Source: Cryobacterium sp. PH31-AA6 (GTDB lineage Bacteria; Actinomycetota; Actinomycetes; Actinomycetales; Microbacteriaceae). From it: 64,000 nt of DNA. Under the pieces are notes generated by a model, which saw nothing but the letters and a program-made list of their open reading frames with translations, had not been told where the DNA came from and made no database searches. The stretch spans positions 1-64,000 of the forward strand of contig NZ_JASISS010000003.1 of NCBI RefSeq assembly GCF_030063195.1, given 5' to 3'. The first letter of the stretch is position 1. The number at the start of each line of letters is the position of its first letter. The position numbers and the translations under genes were made by a program. Shown here piece by piece: positions 56,968 through 64,000 of the stretch.

Positions 56968-58191
56968 GCCAGATCCCATCTCACTCTAGCCGCGCTGGCC
57001 ACCTCCGCTGTCCCGGGCCTCGACGTCGCCCGGGCCCGGCTGCACGGGTCCAGCGCGCGCACCCCCGGCGCTCACGGCGCCTTCGATTCCGCCCTCATCG
57101 TCGACCGCGACGGCCGCGAGTTGATCATCAGGGTGCCCGCCAGTCAGGCCGCCGAGACCGAACAGTCCGCCGACCTCGTGGCACTCCGCGCGCTCACGAC
57201 CGGAACGCGCAGCCGGCTGCCCTTCGACGTGCCGGAATTCGTCGGCCAGGCGCCGCTCGGCGGCACCCGCGCGGTGGTCTACGAGTTGCTGCCCGGCGAT
57301 TCCTTTGACGCGGATGCCCTCACCGGCCACGCGGGCGTGTCCGGCTCGATCGGCCGCGCCATCGCCGCGATCCACGGTCTGCCGACGGCGTTCGTCGGCA
57401 CCGCCGGGCTCCCCCAGCAGAGTGCGGAGGAGTGCCGCACGTCAACGATCGACCTGATCGACCGTGCCGCCGCGACCGGCTACCTCCCCGCCGCGATCCT
57501 CCGCCGGTGGGAACTGGCCACCGACGACGACTCGCTCTGGCAGTTCGCGCCCTGCGTGGTGCACGGGTCGATGTCCGCCGACTCGTTCCTGATCAGCGAG
57601 GATTCCGTTTCCGGCGTTCTCGGCTGGTCGGCACTCAGCGTCGGTGACCCGGCCCGCGACCTGAACTGGCTGTTGGCGTCCCGCGGAGCGGCCGGGGAGA
57701 CGGCCGTTGCGTCCTACTCCGCCGCCCGTCAGGGCAACGATCCCCGGATCACGCAGCGCGCCATGCTCTACGCCGAACTGGAACTCGCCCGCTGGCTGCT
57801 GCACGGCACCGACAGTCGCAACCAGGCGATCGTCGACGACGCCGTGGCGATGCTCGACGGCCTGGTCGACAGCGTGCACACGCACACCATGCATCCGTTG
57901 TCACCGAAGACGGGGCCCATCCTCGACGTCAACGACGTGGAGAACCTGCTCGCCGCCACTCCGCGCGGGATTCCCCGCCGCGACCTGGGGTCGGCCATGC
58001 ACACGGATGCCTACAATCTGTCCGAGTTCGGCCCGAGCGAGTTCGACGACGACGCCAGCGGATCCGATTCGGGTACCGCTACCGATACCGGTTCCAGTGC
58101 CGATCCCGACGCCGCGGACGACACGACGGGACCGATCGGCATCCTGCCGGCGACCGACGACCAGGCCGCCACGAGGTCGTCCTCCGAGTAG
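56965..58191 (+). CDS. Phosphotransferase-fold (APH-like) protein lacking catalytic residues
   Basis: 408-residue protein with the aminoglycoside/macrolide phosphotransferase fold: beta-rich N-lobe (SALIVDRDGRELIIRVPAS), VVYELLPGDSFDADALTG hinge, then VVHGSMSADSFLI and GVLGWSALSVGDPARDLNWLLAS. In active kinases the first reads HGDLxxxN and the second contains D-W/D-E: here the catalytic Asp is Ser, the Asn is Ser and the metal-binding Asp is Gly/Trp. It therefore looks like a pseudokinase or a nucleotide-binding protein. The last 60 residues are acidic and low-complexity, and are antisense to the adnB 3' end (181-base overlap). Lies within the repair block, divergent from nudC. Confidence 0.78.
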   Translation: MARSHLTLAALATSAVPGLDVARARLHGSSARTPGAHGAFDSALIVDRDGRELIIRVPASQAAETEQSADLVALRALTTGTRSRLPFDVPEFVGQAPLGGTRAVVYELLPGDSFDADALTGHAGVSGSIGRAIAAIHGLPTAFVGTAGLPQQSAEECRTSTIDLIDRAAATGYLPAAILRRWELATDDDSLWQFAPCVVHGSMSADSFLISEDSVSGVLGWSALSVGDPARDLNWLLASRGAAGETAVASYSAARQGNDPRITQRAMLYAELELARWLLHGTDSRNQAIVDDAVAMLDGLVDSVHTHTMHPLSPKTGPILDVNDVENLLAATPRGIPRRDLGSAMHTDAYNLSEFGPSEFDDDASGSDSGTATDTGSSADPDAADDTTGPIGILPATDDQAATRSSSE

Positions 58192-61100
58192 AGCCGGTCA
58201 GGGGCGATGACCGTGTCGTCGGCGACGAAGTAAAACACGGCGTCGACCGACTCGGGATCGATGCCCTTCCAGCGCGCGTAGGCGAGGCGGTAGAGCGCGA
58301 GCTGGGTCTGCTTGAGCTCGAGGTCCGCGGCGTTCTTCGGCGCCCGGCCGGTCTTCCAGTCCACGACCTGGTAGCCGGTTTCGGTGCGGTAGACCGCGTC
58401 GAGCTTGCAGACGAAGACCTGCCCGGCGAGCACGTGGTGAATTTCGATCTCCACCTCTTCCGGCTTGAGGTTGCCCCAGGGTGAGCGTTCGAACGTGCGT
58501 TGCAGCCGTTCGAGCTGCGCCTGTTCGAGGGGCGCGTCCTGGTCGAGATCGAGATCGAACGCGTCGGGGTCGAGGTCGCCGAGGTCCAGTTCATTCAGGT
58601 CGGCGTCGATGACGTCGCCGGAGGTGGCGCCGCCGGCCCTGCGCTCCACCCAGGAGTGGAACAGCGTGCCCAGCCGGGTGGCGCGGTAGGGGCGTTCGGG
58701 CATCGGGCGGCGCAACCCCGCCGCCACCCCGGCCGGGTCGTCGACGTAGTCCTTGAACCGTGACGCGGGGATGCGGGTGGGCAACGGCATTCTGCCGGAG
58801 CCCGCCAGGCGCTGCGCGCGTTCCTCGAGCAGCAGGGTCACCGGGTGGGACCACCGGGTCTCCGGGTCGGCGCCGGTCGCGGCGGCCACCGCGGTGGCCA
58901 CCTCGATCCGCGCGGCCGCGGCTTCGACGACGGCGCGCCTCGTGCCGAGCGGGTCGAACGGCCACCTCTCCGCCTGATCGAGGCCGGTGTCCGGCTTCTC
59001 CTCCTCCGCGCTCACCGGGGGCACCGGGCCGATCAGTCCGGCCTCCGCGAGTTCGAGCAGATACCGGCTCGGTTTGCGCATCGTGCTGCCGCTGCCCCAG
59101 AACGACCCGGTGAGCAGCAGCTCGCGCTGGGCGCGGGTCGTGGCGACGTAGATCAGCCGGCGCTCCTCGTCGTCATGGCGGGCGGCGAGCTGCTCCTTGT
59201 AGGCCGTGAATTCGAGGTCGAACGAGAGCTGGGTCTCGTGCTCCCGCCAACGAAGCTCGGGGAGCTCGGCCCGGTCGCCGCGGAACGGGTAGGGCAGCTC
59301 GCCGAAACGCAGCCAGCCCGCTCCCTCCCTGGTCTGGGCCGGGAGGCTCTTCTCGGTGAGGTTGGGGATGGCAACGTAGTCCCATTCGAGCCCCTTGGCG
59401 CCGTGCACCGTCAGGAGCTGCACGGTGCCCTTCTCCGACGGCTCGACCCGCGGGCCCATGTCGTCGGCACGTTCCGCCCTGGCCAGCCAGCGCAGGAAGC
59501 TGGCCAGGCTGCCGATCTCGTCGCTGGCGAGGAAGGCCGACACGGTGTCGTGGAAGGCGTACAGATTGGCCAGGCCGAGCCCGTTCGCCTCATTGGCGAC
59601 GAGCTCGACGTCGAGCAGGGTCTCCTGCTCGATCAGGCGCACGAAGTCGAGCAGGGGCAGCCCGGCCCGCGAGCGGAGCCAGGAGAGCTGGCGACCGGCC
59701 GCGCGCAGTCGGGCGAGGCCCGGCTCGCTGAACTCGGCCAGCTGCCCGTGGCGATCGGGCGCCGCCGCGACAAAGTCGAGTGCGTCGACGAGGGACGCCC
59801 CCTCGTCGACGGCGACGGATGCCCGTAGCTTCGCCTTGAGTTCGTCGGTCACCGCCTGTTGGGCCCAATCGTGGGCCGCGAGCCAGCGCGCCACAGAGGC
59901 CAGCTGTTGCAGGTCGCGGGGCCCCACCCGGTAGCGGCCGCCGCTGAGTAGCCGGACGAGTTCGCTGCCCGCCGCCGGGTCGTTCACGACCCGGAGCACG
60001 CTGATCACATCGGTGACCTCCGGCGTCGACAGCAGCCCGCCGAGGCCGAGGACGTGCGCACGCACGCCGTTCTCGCGCAGCACCTCGGCGAAGAACTCCA
60101 TCTCGCGCCTGGCGCGGAAGAGCATCGCCCCGGAGTGGTCCCCGCCCCTGGTGAGTCGTTCGGCGAACCAGCGGGCGACGGTGACGGCCTCCTCGGCGAT
60201 GGTCTCGGCCATGACGGCCTCGACCCGACCGGTCTCCTTGCCGGGCGGAACCTTGAGGGTATCCACCTGGATCCCGTCCGGCCGGGACCGGAGCGCATCG
60301 CTGAGCGGGGACACGAGCGTGTTGGCGACGTCCAGCACCGTCACCGGGTTGCGCCAGGTGTAGGACAGCGACATCGACGGCGCCTCGGCGTTGGAGAGAC
60401 CGGCGAAGCTCCGCGAGAATCCGAGGAGATTGGCCGAGCTGGCCCCGCGCCAGCCGTAGATGGACTGGTGCGGGTCGCCGACCGCCATCACCGGGTGCCG
60501 GGCGAACAGGGTGTGCAACAGCTCGGTTTGGAGCACGGAGGTGTCCTGGTATTCGTCAAGCAGCACGACCCGGTACTGGTCGCGATAACGGGCGACGACC
60601 TTCTCCACCTTCTGGCAGACCTGCAGGGCCAACGCCACCTGGTCGGAGAATTCGATCAGCCCGAGCCGTCTTTTTTCGCTCGCGTACCGCTGGGCAAGCT
60701 CGACCAGCACCGGCAGCGGTTCGACGGCGGCGAGAGACTCGCTGACGGAACCGTAGGGGATCTTCTTGCGCGGGTTGCCGAACGACAGGTCCCGCAGGTA
60801 GGCGAAGCCGTTGGCGAGCCCGGCGAAATCGTGGGCGGCGGGCTGCTGCCCGGGAACGACGGGCGGCGGGTTCTCGGCGAGCGCACGACTGAACCCGAGC
60901 ACGGCATCCGTCACCGCGTCGACGCTCTTGCCGAAGGGGACCAGCCGCTGGTCACCGTGTTCGACCACGACCCTCCGGGCGAGCAGCCACGCGCTGGTCT
61001 CGCTGAGCAGCACCGATTCGGGCTCTCGCCCGAGCAGCAGGGCGTTGTCGGTGAACAGGCGGCTGGCGAACGAGTTGTAGGTGGAGACGGTGGGGCTGTT

Positions 61101-61460
61101 GAACAGGTCGGTCGAGTCGACGGGCGGCGCATCGGGTCCCTCCGCTTCATCGTGCGGCAACAGCCCCTTCGCGTCGAGCTGGTCGATTCGTTTGCCGATC
61201 CGCTCGGCCAGCTCGCCGGCCGCCTTGCGAGTGAAGGTGAGTCCGAGGATCTGGTCGGGCCTGGCGTGGCCGTTGGCGAGCAGCCAGAGCACCCGGTTCG
61301 CCATCGTCTCGGTCTTGCCGCTGCCTGCCCCGGCGACGACCAGGGTGGGCGCGAGCGGGGCCTCGATCACGGCCTGCTGCTCGGCCGTGGGCGGGAACAT
61401 CTCCAGCGCTTCCGCGATCTGGAGGGCCGAGATCGGCAAGGCGGTACGGGGTGCACTCAT
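58011..61460 (-). CDS. adnB: AdnB-like helicase-nuclease (UvrD/RecB type)
   Basis: 1149-residue motor-nuclease of the actinobacterial end-resection complex AdnAB. N-terminal SF1 helicase: VVAGAGSGKTETMANRV (Walker A, Lys49), LTFTRKAAGELAERI, VVLLDEYQDTSVLQTELL (motif II), LSYTWRNPVTVL, LLTVHGAKGLEWDYVAIPNLTE and LIYVATTRAQREL. C-terminal PD-(D/E)XK nuclease: CKLDAVYRTETGYQVVDWKTG (1033-1038 holds VDWKTG) and the following QTQLALYRLAYARW (QxxxY). It unwinds and degrades double-strand-break ends for recombination. ATG 61460 overlaps the adnA stop (ATGA). The last 40 residues are a low-complexity tail beyond the nuclease, antisense to the phosphotransferase-like gene. Confidence 0.9.
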   Translation of the reverse strand: MSAPRTALPISALQIAEALEMFPPTAEQQAVIEAPLAPTLVVAGAGSGKTETMANRVLWLLANGHARPDQILGLTFTRKAAGELAERIGKRIDQLDAKGLLPHDEAEGPDAPPVDSTDLFNSPTVSTYNSFASRLFTDNALLLGREPESVLLSETSAWLLARRVVVEHGDQRLVPFGKSVDAVTDAVLGFSRALAENPPPVVPGQQPAAHDFAGLANGFAYLRDLSFGNPRKKIPYGSVSESLAAVEPLPVLVELAQRYASEKRRLGLIEFSDQVALALQVCQKVEKVVARYRDQYRVVLLDEYQDTSVLQTELLHTLFARHPVMAVGDPHQSIYGWRGASSANLLGFSRSFAGLSNAEAPSMSLSYTWRNPVTVLDVANTLVSPLSDALRSRPDGIQVDTLKVPPGKETGRVEAVMAETIAEEAVTVARWFAERLTRGGDHSGAMLFRARREMEFFAEVLRENGVRAHVLGLGGLLSTPEVTDVISVLRVVNDPAAGSELVRLLSGGRYRVGPRDLQQLASVARWLAAHDWAQQAVTDELKAKLRASVAVDEGASLVDALDFVAAAPDRHGQLAEFSEPGLARLRAAGRQLSWLRSRAGLPLLDFVRLIEQETLLDVELVANEANGLGLANLYAFHDTVSAFLASDEIGSLASFLRWLARAERADDMGPRVEPSEKGTVQLLTVHGAKGLEWDYVAIPNLTEKSLPAQTREGAGWLRFGELPYPFRGDRAELPELRWREHETQLSFDLEFTAYKEQLAARHDDEERRLIYVATTRAQRELLLTGSFWGSGSTMRKPSRYLLELAEAGLIGPVPPVSAEEEKPDTGLDQAERWPFDPLGTRRAVVEAAAARIEVATAVAAATGADPETRWSHPVTLLLEERAQRLAGSGRMPLPTRIPASRFKDYVDDPAGVAAGLRRPMPERPYRATRLGTLFHSWVERRAGGATSGDVIDADLNELDLGDLDPDAFDLDLDQDAPLEQAQLERLQRTFERSPWGNLKPEEVEIEIHHVLAGQVFVCKLDAVYRTETGYQVVDWKTGRAPKNAADLELKQTQLALYRLAYARWKGIDPESVDAVFYFVADDTVIAPDRLYSEDDLVAAWSSVAGRMPIGPVVSSAASGSALEPVSVAVPESDPLASSSNSLGPNSDRL

Positions 61461-64000
61461 GAGCTGACCTGCTTGATGACGTGGATTCGGCAGGACCCGT
61501 GCGAGCGCGGGTCGAGGCAGTGGGAACTGATCTCGGCGACGAAGGTGGCGGCCCCCATCCCGGCGGCGTCCTCGCCCACCCGGCGGCGGAACGCGTCGAG
61601 CTCCTCGGGGGTGAACGGTGGCTGGGTCGGGTTGCGGTAATTCTGTTTGACCGTGCCGGAGGAGACGATCACCAGGCGGGCGCCGGCCAGCGGGGTGCCG
61701 GGCGGGATGCCCTCGATGGCTCCCTCGGTGAAGGCCAGCTGGTAGGCGCCGAGCTGCGGATGCTCCGCCACGCCGGCGTCGCTGATCGGGTCGCCCCGGC
61801 CGGTCTTCAGGTCCACGATCACGGCCCGGCCGTCACGGAGGCGTTCCACCCGGTCGATCGTGCCGGAGAGTACGGCGCCGTCCACGTCGAGGGCGAAGGT
61901 GCCCTCGGCGCTGAGCAGGGCGCCGCCGGTCTGCTCGAAGTCGAGCAGGTACGACGCGAGCCGGTCGGTGAGCACGCGCGCCTCCACCTTCTGCAGCCGG
62001 GATTGCCATTCGGCGTCGAAGTGCAATTCGTTCCAGCGGGAGTCGACGGCTTCCCAGAGCGCGTCGGGGCTCCGGTCGGTGGATTCCTCCAGCACCTTGT
62101 GGATGATCGTGCCGAGGTTGGAGGCGGTGTTCGACGTTCCGCCGCCGACCTGCCCGATCACCCAGTGCAGCGGGCAGGTTTCGAACGCGGCCATGCGGGA
62201 GGGCGAGACCCGCACCGGCTGATCGCCGACCTCCTGGTCGTTGAGCGGGCGCACGGTGCTCGGATCGAGCAGGCCGTACCACTGGCCGGGCGCGGCGCCG
62301 GCCACGCCCTCCCTGGCGAGGCGGGCGAGCGTCGCCGCGGCCTCCGCGGCCCTGACCGCGATCTCCTCGCCCGGCCCGGCCGCGCCGCCACGGGTGAGGT
62401 CGCGGCGCAGCCGCCCGACCAGGCCACGCAGGGACAGCGGGTAGCGGCTGGCGTCACCGGAGTCGAGGTCGACGGTCGAGACGGCGTCGGGCAGCAGCCG
62501 CAGGAACACCGACGGTTCGTTCTCTTCGTTGTCGACGGCGGTGACCAACAGCTCGGCGCCGGCGCGGCTGGCGGCCTGCGCGAACATCCGCAGCTCGTCG
62601 TGCAGCACCGCGGTGCGTTCGCTGCCCGGCTGGGGCACCTGGCCTGCGGCGAGCGCGGCCAGGTCACCGGCCCCGAGCAGGGAACCACGGATGCGCAGGT
62701 CGGGCCAGACGTTCGCCTGCACCCCGGCCAGGACCACGAGGTCGAAGTCGCGCCCGATCAGGCCGCTCGGGGTGGAGACCACCACGGCGTCGCCGAGCGC
62801 GCGGGGGGCCAGGGTGTCCTCGGGGACGTCGGTGTCGACCAGGTGCTCGAGGAACAGCAGCGGCGGGGCGGTCGGAGTGCGCTCGACATAGCGTTGGGCG
62901 GCGGAGAAGAGAGCGACAACGGCGTCGAGGTTGTGGTTGGCCTCGTCGGCGACGATGCCGGTTCCCGAGGCCTGCTCGAACCATTCCCTGGCGAGCCCGC
63001 TGCGTTGCCAGAGCCCCCAGAGCAGTTCCTCGATCGTGGCGCCGGCGTCGTATTCGACGGCGGCGGCGTGGAGGCTGTGGCCGCAGCTCGCCGCGCGCCG
63101 GGCGGTTCGGTTGTCGATGCCGCCCAGAAGCTCGGGGTTGGCCAGCGCGTCGACGAGCAGTTCGTCGGCGCTGCGGTGGCCGGCACCGGTCGGTTCCTGC
63201 CCGGTCGGTTCCTGCCCGTTCGGCTCTTGTTGATTCAGCTCTTGTTGATGCAGGGCCGCGCGGAGGCGGCGCAGCGTGATCGGGTCGAGGCCGCCGAGCG
63301 GACCGCGGAGCAGGTCGACCGCTGTGGCGGTGTCGAGGGTCTTGCGACCCAGGGTGATCTCGAGGGCGAGGATGAAGGCGCGCACCGCGTATTCGTCGCG
63401 GAGCGCGGTCTGCGCGCTCGAGACCTGGGTCGGCACCTCGAGCGCGGAGAGCCCGCGGGACAGGGACGGCACCAGGGAACCGCTGCGGGCCACGACGGCC
63501 ATCCGGCCCCAGGGGATGCCGCCGAGCACGTGCCGTTCGCGCAGCCGGCGGGCGATGACCGCGAGCTGGTCGGCGGGACTGGCCGCCAGGATCGCCTGCA
63601 CGGCGTCGGGCTGGGGCGCATCGGGCTGGGGCGCGTCCGCGCCGGCCGTGTCGGCCGCGGCGGCCGCCCGCTGGGTCCCGGCGGCCGCGGTGCCGATCCG
63701 ATGGGTGATCCCGCGCACCACGCCGCGGATCGCGTCGCCGTGCCGGTGCACCGTGTCGAGCACCAGGGTGGTCACGGGGATTCCGCCGAGGTAGCTCGAC
63801 AGTCGGCCGAGGGCGTCGGGATGGGCGCCGTGGAAGGAACCGGTGCTGATGTCGGGATCACCGGCGGCGACGATGGCCACACCCCTGGCCGCGAACTGGC
63901 GGATCAACGTCAGGACGCCCTGGGTCAGCTCCTGGGCGTCGTCGAGCACGATCAGGCGCAGCCCTGCGAGCGACCCGATCGCGGATGCGCCCGCCGGGCC
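61457..64000 (-). CDS. adnA: AdnA-like helicase-nuclease (5' end outside window)
   Basis: 847 residues of the partner subunit of AdnAB; the N-terminus with the first helicase motifs lies beyond the window and, from the usual length, some 200-250 residues are missing. The frame is open to the edge. Visible: LIVLDDAQELTQG (motif II, DDAQ), VVARSGSLVPSLSRGL, LVVLAGVQANVWPDL in the motif V position, and a C-terminal PD-(D/E)XK nuclease: RMAAFETCPLHWVIG, NLGTIIHKVLEE, SGTIDRVERLRDGRAVIVDLKTG and QLGAYQLAF. Cys residues in FETCPL and HCLDPRSHGSC are few, so a full AddB-type iron-sulfur cluster is not evident. Coupled to adnB by a 4-base overlap. Confidence 0.9.
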   Translation of the reverse strand, partial: GPAGASAIGSLAGLRLIVLDDAQELTQGVLTLIRQFAARGVAIVAAGDPDISTGSFHGAHPDALGRLSSYLGGIPVTTLVLDTVHRHGDAIRGVVRGITHRIGTAAAGTQRAAAAADTAGADAPQPDAPQPDAVQAILAASPADQLAVIARRLRERHVLGGIPWGRMAVVARSGSLVPSLSRGLSALEVPTQVSSAQTALRDEYAVRAFILALEITLGRKTLDTATAVDLLRGPLGGLDPITLRRLRAALHQQELNQQEPNGQEPTGQEPTGAGHRSADELLVDALANPELLGGIDNRTARRAASCGHSLHAAAVEYDAGATIEELLWGLWQRSGLAREWFEQASGTGIVADEANHNLDAVVALFSAAQRYVERTPTAPPLLFLEHLVDTDVPEDTLAPRALGDAVVVSTPSGLIGRDFDLVVLAGVQANVWPDLRIRGSLLGAGDLAALAAGQVPQPGSERTAVLHDELRMFAQAASRAGAELLVTAVDNEENEPSVFLRLLPDAVSTVDLDSGDASRYPLSLRGLVGRLRRDLTRGGAAGPGEEIAVRAAEAAATLARLAREGVAGAAPGQWYGLLDPSTVRPLNDQEVGDQPVRVSPSRMAAFETCPLHWVIGQVGGGTSNTASNLGTIIHKVLEESTDRSPDALWEAVDSRWNELHFDAEWQSRLQKVEARVLTDRLASYLLDFEQTGGALLSAEGTFALDVDGAVLSGTIDRVERLRDGRAVIVDLKTGRGDPISDAGVAEHPQLGAYQLAFTEGAIEGIPPGTPLAGARLVIVSSGTVKQNYRNPTQPPFTPEELDAFRRRVGEDAAGMGAATFVAEISSHCLDPRSHGSCRIHVIKQVSS

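Overview
The window is a stretch of ordinary chromosome from a high-GC Gram-positive actinobacterium. The mycoredoxin, the AdnA/AdnB recombination motor-nucleases beside uvrD2 and nudC, the HemD-NnaR type regulator, abundant GTG/TTG starts, leaderless -10 elements and the dispersed GTCGAGCCTGTCGAGACC repeat all point to Actinomycetes, most likely Microbacteriaceae (a Cryobacterium/Leifsonia-like genus; genus is inference). No rRNA, tRNA, prophage, insertion sequence or CRISPR array was seen. No gap between genes exceeds about 245 bases, so coding density is high throughout.

Layout. 1-3.9 kb: a cut-off cationic amino-acid permease, rpsO with an extended -10 promoter and a UUCG terminator, then an AI-2E-type permease coupled to a DinB-like protein. 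4.0-15.1 kb: a complete assimilatory nitrate module. narK (uptake), nasA (molybdenum nitrate reductase) and its flavin/BFD electron-transfer partner run on the minus strand with nirD upstream. nirB, cobA (siroheme synthesis) and a uroporphyrinogen-III-synthase/winged-helix fusion (NnaR type) run divergently on the plus strand. A 5-6 copy repeat array sits between narK and nasA. 15.1-30.5 kb: mixed housekeeping and catabolic genes: BCCT osmolyte transporter, luciferase-like monooxygenase, two SDRs, a protealysin-like M4 protease with its emfourin inhibitor, FKBP, PrsW protease, GlcD-like FAD oxidase, Ada/AlkA repair fusion, FAH hydrolase, glycosyltransferase, alpha/beta hydrolase.

30.7-37.6 kb: an amine (probably ethanolamine or polyamine) utilisation cluster. 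An ethanolamine-type permease faces a plus-strand operon of a glutamine-synthetase-like gamma-glutamyl-amide ligase, a gamma-glutamyl hydrolase, an aldehyde dehydrogenase, an SDR and an FCD/GntR regulator. The divergent promoter region holds several palindromes. 37.7-46.8 kb: purine/uracil permeases, carboxylesterase, PiT phosphate transporter with a coupled small membrane protein, NUDIX hydrolase, mycoredoxin, 6-phosphofructokinase. 46.9-53.3 kb: SNF2 helicase, a coupled DUF2207/DUF6804 membrane pair, an SDR-DUF2867 protein. 53.4-64 kb: a DNA-repair block resembling the uvrD2-nudC-adnB-adnA neighbourhood of mycobacteria, with two plus-strand genes of unclear role (an orphan TOMM/ThiF-like protein and a phosphotransferase-fold protein lacking catalytic residues) whose 3' ends overlap the repair genes antisense.

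Cross-cutting signals: at least 13 genes show a TANNNT hexamer ending 6-7 bases before the start codon, the arrangement of leaderless transcripts. Several 3' ends carry long intergenic hairpins, two of which share the core TTGCGGARARYGCRCCTT. Translational coupling by 4-14 base overlaps is common.
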